A stretch of 64,000 bases of DNA from an uncultured Bulleidia sp. (GTDB lineage Bacteria > Bacillota_I > Bacilli_A > Erysipelotrichales > Erysipelotrichaceae): contig CAKVBD010000002.1 of NCBI GenBank assembly GCA_934725105.1, positions 41,654 through 105,653 of the forward strand, given 5' to 3'. Every line of letters starts with the position of its first letter. Position 1 is the first letter of the stretch. The translations under genes and the position numbers were made by a program. The notes below the pieces were generated by a model, which searched no databases, was not told the DNA's origin, and worked only from the letters and a program-made list of their open reading frames with translations. Positions 44,495 to 53,497 of this stretch are shown in pieces.

Positions 44495-45016
44495 ATGCAT
44501 TATGGAAATATTAAAAATTATGATATCGCAGATGGAGAAGGTGTAAGAGTTACACTGTTCTGCAGTGGATGTACAAATCGTTGTGAAGGGTGCTTTCAAC
44601 CTGAAACATGGGATTTCTGCTATGGAAAAGAATATACAAAGGAAACAGAAGATCAATTGATTCAAATGTTAACAAATCCTAATATCCAGGGATTGACATT
44701 GCTTGGTGGAGATCCATTTGAACCTTCTAATCAAAGAACATTGATTACTTTATTAAGAAGGGTAAAGCAAGAACTTCCAACAAAAGATGTTTGGGCGTAT
44801 ACAGGATTTGTTTATGAACAGGATCTTTTGGAAGGACAAAGAAAACATACAGAAGTTACAGATGAAATGCTCTCATATATTGATGTACTTGTAGATGGTC
44901 CATTCGTCATTGATGAAAAAGACATCTCATTGTATTTTAGAGGCAGTACAAATCAAAGAGTGATTGATATGCCAAAGACATTAAAGAGTGGCAGCGTAGT
45001 GATTTATCATGAATGA
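44495..45016 (+). CDS. nrdG: Anaerobic ribonucleotide reductase activating protein
   Basis: A small radical-SAM activase, 173 residues, that installs the glycyl radical on NrdD. The cluster motif is CSGCTNRCEGCF (CxxxCxxC) and the SAM GGE-like motif LLGGDPFEPSN. Length is typical of NrdG. AGGTGA precedes the ATG. It is usually next to nrdD; here it lies 14 kb downstream, on the far side of an acquired island and other genes. Confidence 0.95.
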   Translation: MHYGNIKNYDIADGEGVRVTLFCSGCTNRCEGCFQPETWDFCYGKEYTKETEDQLIQMLTNPNIQGLTLLGGDPFEPSNQRTLITLLRRVKQELPTKDVWAYTGFVYEQDLLEGQRKHTEVTDEMLSYIDVLVDGPFVIDEKDISLYFRGSTNQRVIDMPKTLKSGSVVIYHE

Positions 45017-45018
45017 AA

Positions 45019-45046
45019 AAAAATGATCCGTGAGGATCATTTTTAT
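45019..45046. terminator. Bidirectional terminator after nrdG
   Basis: AATGATCC and GGATCATT around GTGA with flanking A and T runs. Confidence 0.85.
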
Positions 45047-45888
45047 ATGAGATTTAAATGTTTAAATGCATTGTAGATGCCGTCATCATTGACATCTGTT
45101 GTGATGTAGTCAGCAGCTTCTTTTGTTTCTTTTCCTGCATTTCCCATCGCTACTGAATATCCACATAATTCAAACATGGAAATATCGATTTTAGCATCGC
45201 CAAATGCAATTGTATCTTCTGCATCTCTACCAAGATGCTTCAACAATACATCAATGGCATGCTTTTTTGTGATTCCCTTAGGAGACAAGTCACCATATAA
45301 TGCCTGTTCATCTTTTCCACCCCATGTATTCGCAATGAGCTCTGGGAATTCTTCTTTAGAATCTAAATGATCCTGGTAGGAAGAAAGAATGAATGAAACC
45401 TTGTTGATGTCATCTCTGTATAACTGTTCTGCTGGTAAATGAATGAATGCATTGACGAAGGATTCTGCTGAATTCTTTGCCTTTGTTTCATCTGCACCTT
45501 TTCCAAGTGCATACTTCTTCATTGTTTCTGGACCTTGTTCTAGCATGTAATCATTACAGTACATTCCACTGTTTGCTTCCAGGTAGAACCCAAGATGTCT
45601 TTCATTACACCAGTCAACGATATGCTTGACTTCTTCTACTGTTAAGCCTTGATGCATGACAACTTCACCATGATCTTCTACATATGCGCCATTGCCGCCA
45701 ATCATACCATCTAATTCACAAAGATCACGCTGCAGAATTTCAGCTTTAGAGCAGCCTGTACAGATATATACAAGATGTCCATTCTTTCTAGCTTCATCTA
45801 CTGCTTTACCAGCAGAAGATGGCATAATTGCGTTATAGTCAATGAGTGTACCATCAACATCTAAAAATATAATTTTTTTATCAGACAT
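45043..45888 (-). CDS. HAD-superfamily Cof-type phosphatase, tandem copy A
   Basis: A 281-residue phosphatase with motif I IIFLDVDGTLIDY, motif II VYICTGCS, the lysine motif KGITKKHAIDVLL and motif IV TIAFGDAKIDISMF. It has AAGGAGG ahead of its ATG. It is a close paralogue of the next gene (same length and mostly the same motifs), 9 bases apart, evidently a tandem duplication. Likely substrate is a small sugar phosphate; not defined. Confidence 0.88.
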   Translation of the reverse strand: MSDKKIIFLDVDGTLIDYNAIMPSSAGKAVDEARKNGHLVYICTGCSKAEILQRDLCELDGMIGGNGAYVEDHGEVVMHQGLTVEEVKHIVDWCNERHLGFYLEANSGMYCNDYMLEQGPETMKKYALGKGADETKAKNSAESFVNAFIHLPAEQLYRDDINKVSFILSSYQDHLDSKEEFPELIANTWGGKDEQALYGDLSPKGITKKHAIDVLLKHLGRDAEDTIAFGDAKIDISMFELCGYSVAMGNAGKETKEAADYITTDVNDDGIYNAFKHLNLI

Positions 45889-45897
45889 ATGACCTCC

Positions 45898-46743
45898 TTA
45901 AATTAAGCCTAAATGCTTGAATGCATTATACATACCATCATCATTGACATCCGTTGTGATATAGTCAGCAGCATCCTTTGTTTCTTTGCCGGCATTGCCC
46001 ATCGCTACACCATATCCACAGATTTCAAACATTGGAATATCAATTTTAGCATCACCAAATGCAATTGTATCCTTTGGATCAACATTCAAATGCTTGAGTA
46101 ATAAATCAATTGCATTCTTCTTTGTAATGCCAGCAGGGGATAAATCACCAAATAAAGCCATTTCATCCTGACCACCCCAAGTATTTGCCATGAGTTCAGG
46201 GAATTCCTTCTTAGAATCTAAATGATCCTGGTAGGAACGTAATACGAAATCAATCTTGTTGATGTCATCTCTATAGAGATCATCTCCATAAAGGATATTC
46301 AGGTGTTCTGCGGAAGCCTGTCCAACTGCTTCTGCTTTTGTAAGGTCACTGCCTTTGCCTAATGCATACTTTGTGAATACTTCAGCAGCCTGTTCTTTCA
46401 TATATTCATTTGAAAAGATACCACCATTTGCTTCAAGGTTGATACCCATTTTTCTTTCGTTGCACCATTCAACGATGTGTTTCACTTCTTCAACAGATAA
46501 AGACTGATGCATCAATACTTCGCCATGATCTTCAACATATCCGCCATTTGCACCAATCATACCATCTAGTTCACAGAGATTTCTCTGTAAGACTTCATAT
46601 TTGGAACAGCCTGTACAAATATATACAAGGTGGCCGTTTTTTCTAGCTTCATCTACTGCTCTTCCTGCACTTTCAGGCATAATAGCACGGTAGTCAATCA
46701 ATGTACCATCGACATCTAAAAAAATCACTTTACGATTACTCAT
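45898..46743 (-). CDS. HAD-superfamily Cof-type phosphatase, tandem copy B
   Basis: Also 281 residues: VIFLDVDGTLIDY, VYICTGCS, AGITKKNAIDLLL, TIAFGDAKIDIPMF. I chose the ATG at 46743 with AAAGGAGG 5 bases upstream; a longer frame to 46797 has no ribosome site. The two copies differ mainly in the cap domain (residues ~90-180), the part that sets substrate choice in this superfamily, which suggests the pair has diverged in specificity. Confidence 0.88.
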   Translation of the reverse strand: MSNRKVIFLDVDGTLIDYRAIMPESAGRAVDEARKNGHLVYICTGCSKYEVLQRNLCELDGMIGANGGYVEDHGEVLMHQSLSVEEVKHIVEWCNERKMGINLEANGGIFSNEYMKEQAAEVFTKYALGKGSDLTKAEAVGQASAEHLNILYGDDLYRDDINKIDFVLRSYQDHLDSKKEFPELMANTWGGQDEMALFGDLSPAGITKKNAIDLLLKHLNVDPKDTIAFGDAKIDIPMFEICGYGVAMGNAGKETKDAADYITTDVNDDGMYNAFKHLGLI

Positions 46744-46818
46744 TTTCCCTCCTTTAGCGGGTAACTTAAAAACCCTTTTCACATAGTATCTTACCATGGA
46801 AAAGGGTGGAACAATGTT

Positions 46819-48339
46819 TCATAATAGCGGAGAAAAAATACGAATGATACTGAGGAATAATCCTTTGATGACATTGACATGTGTATCTTTTAAATTCATC
46901 TGCTTACAATGTTTCAAAGTATCTTCAAAATTCTGTTTGATATCCATCACATGTTTTGAATGATATAGAAGTGTTCCATTTTCAAAGTGGAGATATAATG
47001 AACGATAATCTAGATTGATCGTACCTACTGTTGCATAAATATCATCAGATATGAATACTTTAGAATGAACAAATCCAGGTTCATATTCATAGATTTTTAC
47101 ACCACCTTGAATGAGCTGGGCATAATAGGAAGTTCCAATATCATGCACAATCTGTTTATCAGCGATACCTGGCATGATGATTCTAACATCCACGCCTTTT
47201 TTTGCAGTATGGATCAGTGTATTGATCATTTCTGAATCAATGATGAGATATGGTGTCATGATATATACATATCGATTGGCACTGTTTAGCATATCTTCAT
47301 AGACAGACTGTCCTGTGAGTTCTTCATCGAGTGGTGTTTCTGCATATGGTGCAATATATCCATCAAAATGAGATTCATCAATGATTTCTTCATTTTTGAA
47401 TACTGTATAATCATCATCTTCGTGTCGCAATGCATTCCAGTTTGTTAAAAATGTGACTAGATAAGACCATACCGCATTTCCTTTGACGCAGATGATATTA
47501 TCCATCCAGTGACCGTGAATGACTTTCTTGTTGATGTATTCATCCGCAAGATTTGCACCACCAGAAAATGCAACTTTGCCATCAATCACAAGAATTTTTC
47601 TATGATCTCTATGATTCATGATGGTATTGATGACAGGAGAAATACGATTGAAAGAAACTGCTTTGATGCCTTTCTTTTCTAATTGTCTTGTATAGGAAGC
47701 AGGAAGTGTGTTTAAAGATCCCATATCATCATACATGACACGTACTTCAACACCTTGTTTGACTTTCTCTTCCAGAATGGAAAGAATGGAATTCCACATG
47801 ACACCTTCTTCAATAATGAAATATTCCATGAAGATAAACTTTTGTGCTTTCTTTAATTCAGCAAGCATACGTTCAAATCCTTGTTCACAAGGAGAATAGA
47901 ACGAGAAGTCTGTATTTCGATAGAAAGGGAATCCTTCCTGATGCAAAAAAGCGAGCTGAGATACGAAATCTGGATTGATTGTTTGTATTTCCTGAATAAT
48001 AGATGCATCCTGTTTGTAGTATGGTGCAGCTTTTTTTTGTTCAGTAATAATATTCCGGAATGTTTTTCCAAATATTAAAGAGACAACCATGATGATATAT
48101 ACAAATGTACCAAATACAGGAAATAACATGATCATAATGATCCACATTAAATCTGAAGATAAATGTCTGCTTGTACGAACGATATTCAATATAATGAAAA
48201 AAGCAGACAGATGCAGAATCATTTCAATGTATACAAAAGATGAAGTCAGCCATTTAAATAAAACATAATATAATCCAACTTCACCTAGGACAATGATTGC
48301 CATAGGAATGATTCTGCCTAACCATATTCTTAATTTCAT
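46819..48339 (-). CDS. cls: Cardiolipin synthase
   Basis: A 506-residue membrane-bound phospholipase-D-family enzyme that joins two phosphatidylglycerols. Two N-terminal membrane helices precede two HKD sites: HRKILVIDGKVAFSGG and VHSKVFISDDIYATVGT. Length fits bacterial Cls. AGGAGTAAGG precedes the ATG. It follows the SseB-like gene by 3 bases, so the three minus-strand genes from 49652 probably form one unit. Confidence 0.93.
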   Translation of the reverse strand: MKLRIWLGRIIPMAIIVLGEVGLYYVLFKWLTSSFVYIEMILHLSAFFIILNIVRTSRHLSSDLMWIIMIMLFPVFGTFVYIIMVVSLIFGKTFRNIITEQKKAAPYYKQDASIIQEIQTINPDFVSQLAFLHQEGFPFYRNTDFSFYSPCEQGFERMLAELKKAQKFIFMEYFIIEEGVMWNSILSILEEKVKQGVEVRVMYDDMGSLNTLPASYTRQLEKKGIKAVSFNRISPVINTIMNHRDHRKILVIDGKVAFSGGANLADEYINKKVIHGHWMDNIICVKGNAVWSYLVTFLTNWNALRHEDDDYTVFKNEEIIDESHFDGYIAPYAETPLDEELTGQSVYEDMLNSANRYVYIMTPYLIIDSEMINTLIHTAKKGVDVRIIMPGIADKQIVHDIGTSYYAQLIQGGVKIYEYEPGFVHSKVFISDDIYATVGTINLDYRSLYLHFENGTLLYHSKHVMDIKQNFEDTLKHCKQMNLKDTHVNVIKGLFLSIIRIFSPLL

Positions 48340-48342
48340 TCC

Positions 48343-48747
48343 TTACTCCTTTGTGAAAGTATCAATATCTTCTCTTGTGATTAAAATAGACCCATCTTTT
48401 TTTGTATGGTTTAATGAAAAACCGCCAATCTGTTTGTTTTCCAGCATAAATTCCATTAGTCCATGCATATGTGTCAGTAACGGATTTGTCGCAGTGGAAG
48501 CATCAAATGCAACCTTAGATGAAAAGATATGAATATAGAATCTTCCATCATTTGCATAATATCCAGATGGAACAATGACATTAGGATTTACATCACTTGG
48601 TATGCCATCAACAAGGATAGAGGCATTGTTTTCTATTAAATGTACAATTTCCGCAATGATTTTATCTCCATTTTCATCTGTAGGATCTTCTCTGAATTTT
48701 TGTGCTTTGATTTCTAATTCTAAATGTAAATCTGTAAATTTTGACAT
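48343..48747 (-). CDS. SseB-like protein
   Basis: A 134-residue soluble protein resembling the SseB N-terminal domain (GRFYIHIFSSKVAFDASTAT, then GLMEFMLENKQIGGFSLNH and SILITREDI). Function of such short SseB-type proteins is unknown. AGAGGTAG precedes the ATG. It lies 8 bases after the hydrolase and 3 bases before cls. The family match is by pattern and moderate. Confidence 0.55.
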   Translation of the reverse strand: MSKFTDLHLELEIKAQKFREDPTDENGDKIIAEIVHLIENNASILVDGIPSDVNPNVIVPSGYYANDGRFYIHIFSSKVAFDASTATNPLLTHMHGLMEFMLENKQIGGFSLNHTKKDGSILITREDIDTFTKE

Positions 48748-48755
48748 ACTACCTC

Positions 48756-49652
48756 TTATTCGAAGATATCTAGATCTTCTCCATTCACTACCAAACCATT
48801 GTATCCCGCATCTTTGATTTCTTCTAAAATGGCTTGCTTTCTAATTTTCATTTCTTGTTTTAAATCAAAAGAACGATCAAAAACATTCATATGATAGATA
48901 CGATGATATGTAACCAGTAATTTAGGTTTTGCACAAATGGCAATTTTGGCAAGATCTACACTTAATGTATGTACATTTCTATGATAGATCTTCCATTGTT
49001 CACTTCTTGTTTCTAATCCTTTTGTATATTCACATTCATGCAGAAGGATATCAGCATCTTTTGCTTTTTCTTTCATGATTTCAACAGGACATGTATCACC
49101 AGATACAACAATTGTCTTATCTTCTGTGATGAATTTATATGCTAGAGACTGTAAGCGACCATGATTGACTGTAAATGCATTTACTTTTACATTGTTGTCT
49201 TCATAAATGATGCCATAATCTTCAATACCTGCTTCAAGTTCATGTACTTCTGTCTTGTAGCCAGTTGGATTTGCTGGTTCATCTCCATGTAAGCGCATAT
49301 CAAGATCTTTTGTATAGGCATGTGTTATATCTTTTGCCATATCTTTTAATCCTTGTGGACCATAAAGCTGTAGAGGTTTTTCTCTTTCTAAGACCCAAGG
49401 CGTAAAAATAAGATCTGCTAGACCTACTGTATGATCAGTATGCAGATGTGTACAGAAAGCAATATTTAATCGATCTGGACGTAAAGCATCAATCCCTTTG
49501 AAATATGCTTTTGATGCCTGACGTACAACGCCTGGTCCAAAATCAATCAGATATGCCTGATCATTTACAATAATGGCACTCGCAGGGCCACTATTTTCAG
49601 GACACGCATTTGGTGTTCCTGTACCTAATAATACAAGTTTTGTTTTTGTCAT
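48756..49652 (-). CDS. Metallo-beta-lactamase-fold hydrolase (RNase Z-like)
   Basis: A 298-residue metal-dependent hydrolase. The metal motif is HLHTDHTVGLADLIF, with further ligands in VSGDTCPVE and LLHECEYTKG, and a final histidine in LVTYHRIYH. The layout resembles RNase Z/ElaC-like and arylsulfatase-type MBL proteins; substrate unknown. TATAAT at 49659-49664 lies only 6 bases before the ATG and there is no Shine-Dalgarno, so the message is probably leaderless. Confidence 0.85.
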   Translation of the reverse strand: MTKTKLVLLGTGTPNACPENSGPASAIIVNDQAYLIDFGPGVVRQASKAYFKGIDALRPDRLNIAFCTHLHTDHTVGLADLIFTPWVLEREKPLQLYGPQGLKDMAKDITHAYTKDLDMRLHGDEPANPTGYKTEVHELEAGIEDYGIIYEDNNVKVNAFTVNHGRLQSLAYKFITEDKTIVVSGDTCPVEIMKEKAKDADILLHECEYTKGLETRSEQWKIYHRNVHTLSVDLAKIAICAKPKLLVTYHRIYHMNVFDRSFDLKQEMKIRKQAILEEIKDAGYNGLVVNGEDLDIFE

Positions 49653-49658
49653 ACGGAT

Positions 49659-49664
49659 ATTATA
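49659..49664 (-). promoter_or_regulatory. -10 box for a leaderless message
   Basis: Perfect TATAAT (minus strand), 6 bases from the ATG at 49652, placing the transcription start at or next to the start codon. Confidence 0.6.
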
Positions 49665-49739
49665 GCGTAATGATAAGAAAAATTCTTCATGACGTAGTGC
49701 ATGTTAGTTGAAACAAACTTAAAAGTGAATACAATGATA

Positions 49740-49761
49740 TTAGTTAGCTATTACTAACTGA
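49740..49761. promoter_or_regulatory. Inverted repeat, possible metal-responsive operator
   Basis: TTAGTTAG and CTAACTGA arms separated by CTATTA, placed just before the ribosome site of the DUF3793-flavodoxin operon. The arms recall iron-responsive DtxR/IdeR-type boxes, but spacing differs, so this is tentative. Confidence 0.4.
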
Positions 49762-49771
49762 AGGAGGTATT

Positions 49772-50317
49772 ATGCCAGAGAAAATGATTGCGGAGTTATG
49801 TTCACCAACATTAACTGCAGTGAAGTGTGCAAGTTTAATCAATTGTGAATATGAGACAAAACAAAAGCTGAATGATGATATTCTGCATATGAATCAAAGA
49901 TTATCTAAAAAAGGAATTCATATGATGGTTTTATCCTATCCAAGCAAGAATCATGCATTGATTTATATGTTTCGTCCAAAATTGTTACAAGAAGCATTAG
50001 ATGTACCAACAACAAGAAAACTGATGAAGGAAATGGGATACAAAGATTCTAGGATTGGATGCTGCTTGAATGTATTGAGAAATAAGTTTGTATCTTCTCG
50101 TCAGTTTCCACATGAAATTGGATGTTTTCTAGGATATCCAAGTGAAGATGTGATTGGATTTATGAACAATGAGAAATGTGCATATCACGGTATGTGGAAA
50201 GTATATGGAAATGTTGAAGATGCAAAAAAGAAATTTGCTTTATATGATCATGTAACGCAAAGATGTACGGCTTTATTTCAATCTGGTATGCCTCTAGAAG
50301 AAATTGCGGTAGCTTAA
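49772..50317 (+). CDS. DUF3793 family protein
   Basis: A 181-residue soluble protein with the DUF3793 pattern: PTLTAVKCASLINC, then YRP-type segment IYMFRPKLL, FPHEIGCFLGYPSEDVIGF and KCAYHGMWKVYGN. The family is unnamed but often lies next to flavodoxin, as here (16 bases). Conserved Cys and His could bind a metal; that is only a suggestion. AAGGAGG precedes the ATG. Confidence 0.85.
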   Translation: MPEKMIAELCSPTLTAVKCASLINCEYETKQKLNDDILHMNQRLSKKGIHMMVLSYPSKNHALIYMFRPKLLQEALDVPTTRKLMKEMGYKDSRIGCCLNVLRNKFVSSRQFPHEIGCFLGYPSEDVIGFMNNEKCAYHGMWKVYGNVEDAKKKFALYDHVTQRCTALFQSGMPLEEIAVA

Positions 50318-50333
50318 AAGGAGATGAAAAAAT

Positions 50334-50759
50334 ATGAGTAAAGTAGCGGTTGTGTATTATTCTGCCACAGGAAACACAGAAATGATGGCAAATGCGGTAG
50401 CAGATGGTGTAAGAAGTGCTGGAGGAAGTGTAGATGTAATTGAGTGTACCTCCTTTTCCACAAGTGATATGAGCAACTATGATGCATTTGCATTTGGATG
50501 TCCAGCAATGGGTGCTGAACAGTTAGAAGAAGGCAGCTTTGAACCAATGTTTTCCAGTGTAGAAACAATGTTGAATGGCAAGAAAGTTGGTCTATTTGGC
50601 AGCTATGGCTGGGGTGTTGGCGAATGGATGGAATTATGGAGTGAAAGAGTTATATCTGATGGTGCAAAGCTTGTTAATCAAGGTGTGATTGCGAACTATG
50701 CACCTGATGCAGAAGCAATGGAAGCATGCAATAAACTAGGCGCAGAACTGGCATCTTAA
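50334..50759 (+). CDS. Flavodoxin
   Basis: A 141-residue FMN electron carrier: phosphate loop YYSATGNTEMMA, the FGCPAMG isoalloxazine loop and LFGSYGWGVGEWM. Flavodoxins replace ferredoxin when iron is short and feed radical-SAM activases such as those at 22346 and 44495. AAAAGGAGATG precedes the ATG. Same operon as DUF3793. Confidence 0.93.
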   Translation: MSKVAVVYYSATGNTEMMANAVADGVRSAGGSVDVIECTSFSTSDMSNYDAFAFGCPAMGAEQLEEGSFEPMFSSVETMLNGKKVGLFGSYGWGVGEWMELWSERVISDGAKLVNQGVIANYAPDAEAMEACNKLGAELAS

Positions 50760-50767
50760 CAAAAGAT

Positions 50768-50781
50768 TGACAGCGTTTTCA
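50768..50781. promoter_or_regulatory. cre box upstream of pta
   Basis: Read on the minus strand, TGAAAACGCTGTCA matches the cre consensus at every position. It lies ~88 bases before the pta start, upstream of a TATAGA-type -10 at 50808, a position that suits CcpA activation, as known for pta in B. subtilis. Confidence 0.7.
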
Positions 50782-50868
50782 CAAAATTGATTCTATGCAT
50801 TGATAAGTATAGAATGAATAGGCGAAAACATATAAAAAACGTTAGTTTACTGGAGGTATTGAATTATT

Positions 50869-51861
50869 ATGTATGGTTTTGGTCAGATGATTGATGAACT
50901 TAGAAAAGATCCTAAGAAAATCGTTTTTACAGAAGGTGAAGATCCTAGAATCTTAGAAGCTTCTTCTAGACTTCTTGCTAGTAACTTCTTAAGCCCAATC
51001 TTAGTTGGTAATGAAGAAAAGGTATTAGCAGCTGCAGAAAAGAGCGGATATAACATTCGTGGAGCTGAAATCATTGATCCTGAAAATTTTGATCGTATTG
51101 ATGAAATGGTTGCTTTATTCCGTGAACTCAGAAAGAGCAAGGGCGTAAGTGAAGAACAGGCTCGTAAAGTATTAAAGGGTGCAAACTACTTTGGAACAAT
51201 GCTTGTTAAGATGGGTATTGCAGATGCATTACTTGGTGGTGCTACTTATTCCACAGCAGATACAGTTCGTCCTGCTTTACAGCTCATTAAGACAAAGCCA
51301 GGAAATAAGATCGTATCTTCATGCTTTATCTTAGTTAGACCATCAGCAACAGGTGAAAATGAAGTATTAGCTATGGGTGACTGTGCAATCAACATTAAGC
51401 CAACAGAAGATGATCTTGTTGAAATCTGTGGTGAAACTGCTGAATGTGCAAAGATCTTCGGAATTGATCCAAAGGTAGCATTCCTTTCTTATTCAACATT
51501 AGGTTCTGGTAAGGGCGAAGATGTTGATAAGATGAGAAATGCAGCTACAAAGGCAAAGGCTGCTTATCCTGGACTTCCTATTGAAGGTGAACTTCAGTTT
51601 GATGCTGCAGTAGCACCAAGAGTTGCTAGAACAAAGTGTCCTAATTCTGATGTTGCGGGTCACGCAAATACATTTATTTTCCCAGATATCAATGCTGGTA
51701 ATATTGGTTATAAAATTGCACAAAGACTTGGTAACTTTGAAGCATATGGTCCTATCTTATTAGGATTGAATGCTCCAATCAATGACTTGTCTCGTGGATG
51801 TAATGCAATTGAAGTTTACTCCATGGCAATCATTACAGCTTCATTAGCAGTTAAAAAGTAA
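50869..51861 (+). CDS. pta: Phosphate acetyltransferase
   Basis: Converts acetyl-CoA and phosphate to acetyl phosphate, the overflow step that yields ATP through acetate kinase. At 330 residues it is the short Bacillota form. Marks include IVFTEGEDPRILEA, GATYSTADTVRPALQLI, ELQFDAAVAP and GNIGYKIAQRLGNFEA. TGGAGG precedes the ATG. Codons (GCT, AAG, CGT) suggest high expression. ackA is not in the window. Confidence 0.95.
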   Translation: MYGFGQMIDELRKDPKKIVFTEGEDPRILEASSRLLASNFLSPILVGNEEKVLAAAEKSGYNIRGAEIIDPENFDRIDEMVALFRELRKSKGVSEEQARKVLKGANYFGTMLVKMGIADALLGGATYSTADTVRPALQLIKTKPGNKIVSSCFILVRPSATGENEVLAMGDCAINIKPTEDDLVEICGETAECAKIFGIDPKVAFLSYSTLGSGKGEDVDKMRNAATKAKAAYPGLPIEGELQFDAAVAPRVARTKCPNSDVAGHANTFIFPDINAGNIGYKIAQRLGNFEAYGPILLGLNAPINDLSRGCNAIEVYSMAIITASLAVKK

Positions 51862-51870
51862 AACGAATCA

Positions 51871-51900
51871 GGAATAGATGAAAGTCTATTCCTTTTAATA
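51871..51900 (+). terminator. Terminator of pta
   Basis: AGGAATAG and CTATTCCT around ATGAAAGT, followed by TTTT. Confidence 0.8.
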
Positions 51901-51910
51901 TGAACATAAG

Positions 51911-51943
51911 AAAAGTGACGTACTTTAACATACATCACTTTTC
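51911..51943 (-). terminator. Terminator of the minus-strand gene at 51954
   Basis: AAAAGTGACGTA and TACATCACTTTT arms with one mismatch-tolerant pair; T run on the minus strand. Confidence 0.7.
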
Positions 51944-51953
51944 TTGTAGTATT

Positions 51954-52466
51954 TCAACTATAAGCTTGCTTAGCATTTGTATCAATATTCATATAGATTT
52001 CTTGATACGATGAGAAATCATTTTTCTTAATGGAACGATACATATTTTTTAATGTATCGATTTCCAGGATCGTATTCCATGTTGGTGTTGCGCAATACTT
52101 TTCACAGATCTGCGTAATCTGTGATTCCAATGTTGATAGAAGTACACCATCACGCTCACGTGTATGAAAAGCATTAAGATACTCTGTAACAACATCGTAC
52201 TGTTTTATTGTATTCCCTTTAATACGCAATACAATGGAGTCATATAAACCATCTTCCTTCCATGTATCTTCATTAGAATACGCAACAATCTGCCAGTCGT
52301 AATCTAAATAATCCTGCGTGGAATGCTTTTGTATGTATTCTTGTGCATGCTCAAAAACCACGTCAAAAGCTGTTTCGTCATAGAGACAAACATAATTGGA
52401 TTCACCATGTTTTTCAAGCATTGCGTAACCAATAGGATTTGGTTTCTTTATGATCTTCTTTCTCAT
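51954..52466 (-). CDS. Hypothetical protein
   Basis: A 170-residue soluble protein of mixed composition (starts MRKKIIKKPNPIGYAMLEK). No family recognised. I chose the ATG at 52466 because TATACT lies 6 bases upstream, giving a leaderless message; the frame is open to 52514 but no ribosome site supports the longer form. It diverges from the macro-domain gene. Confidence 0.6.
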   Translation of the reverse strand: MRKKIIKKPNPIGYAMLEKHGESNYVCLYDETAFDVVFEHAQEYIQKHSTQDYLDYDWQIVAYSNEDTWKEDGLYDSIVLRIKGNTIKQYDVVTEYLNAFHTRERDGVLLSTLESQITQICEKYCATPTWNTILEIDTLKNMYRSIKKNDFSSYQEIYMNIDTNAKQAYS

Positions 52467-52472
52467 GTCTAC

Positions 52473-52478
52473 AGTATA
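52473..52478 (-). promoter_or_regulatory. -10 box close to the start of the gene at 52466
   Basis: TATACT on the minus strand, 6 bases before the ATG, with no Shine-Dalgarno between. Confidence 0.5.
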
Positions 52479-52549
52479 AGAAAAGAAAGTGATATTTTGG
52501 TTATATTTTAACAAATATGATAAAATTCTGTTAAATAAAAGGGAAATTT

Positions 52550-53497
52550 ATGGCATATAAAATCATTCGAAATGATATTACAAAAATGCATGTTGAATGC
52601 ATTGTAAATACCGCAAATCCATATCCAGTCATTGGAGATGGATGTGATAGTGCAATCTATCATGCAGCAGGATCTAGTGAACTGTTAGCGTATCGAAATA
52701 CACTTGGTGAATTTGAAGAATGTGATGTATTTCTTACGCCAGGTTTTGCATTAGATTGTCAATATATTCTACATGTTGTGTCTCCTTATTATGAAGGAGA
52801 ACAAACAAATGATTTGATTCATCGATGCTATCAGAATGCATTTCAAATCATTGAAGAAAACAATATTAAAAGTGTTGCGTTTCCTCTGATTTCAACCGGC
52901 AGTTACCGTTGTCCAAAAGAAATTGGATTTCGTATTGCATTAGAAGAAATACAAATGTTTACTTCTCAACATGATGTGATGGTATATCTAGTTGTATTTG
53001 ATCAGGAATCCACAAAAATCAGTAAGCAGATAGCTGCACATCTAGAAGAATACATTACAGATTACTATGTTGAGGATGCATTATTAGAGGAATATTGTTA
53101 TGCAATGCCTGCAAGTGTTAAAGGCATTCTTGCTGATTCTTTAGAAGAACGTTTATTGCATACATCTGATGCATTCAATGAATACTTATTATATTTGATT
53201 TCTTTAAAAGGATTGTCCTATCCAGAAGTATATAAAAATGCATTGGTAGATAAGAAATTGTTTTCTAAGATCAAGAATGGTTCTCATCCAAGCAAAATTA
53301 TTGCACAATGCTTATGTGTCGGTGCACATTTGAATCTGGATGAAGCAAAAGATCTTTTATCTAGAGCAGGCTATGCTTTTTCACCAAGTGATAAAACAGA
53401 TATTATTTTTCAATATTTCATTGAAAATGAAATCTACGATATGATTGAAATAGACATTCAATTAGAGGAACATGGATTGCCATATATTATTAAATAG
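52550..53497 (+). CDS. Macro-domain protein with C-terminal helical domain
   Basis: A 315-residue protein. Residues 1-~170 are a macro domain, which binds or removes ADP-ribose: IIRNDITKMHVECIVNTANP, GDGCDSAIYHAAG and PLISTGSYRCPKEIG. The remaining ~145 residues are a helical domain with an HTH-like stretch (SYPEVYKNALVDKKLFSKIK) seen in other gut Bacillota macro proteins; its role is unknown to me. AAAGGGAA precedes the ATG. A terminator separates it from the vWA gene downstream. Confidence 0.88.
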   Translation: MAYKIIRNDITKMHVECIVNTANPYPVIGDGCDSAIYHAAGSSELLAYRNTLGEFEECDVFLTPGFALDCQYILHVVSPYYEGEQTNDLIHRCYQNAFQIIEENNIKSVAFPLISTGSYRCPKEIGFRIALEEIQMFTSQHDVMVYLVVFDQESTKISKQIAAHLEEYITDYYVEDALLEEYCYAMPASVKGILADSLEERLLHTSDAFNEYLLYLISLKGLSYPEVYKNALVDKKLFSKIKNGSHPSKIIAQCLCVGAHLNLDEAKDLLSRAGYAFSPSDKTDIIFQYFIENEIYDMIEIDIQLEEHGLPYIIK

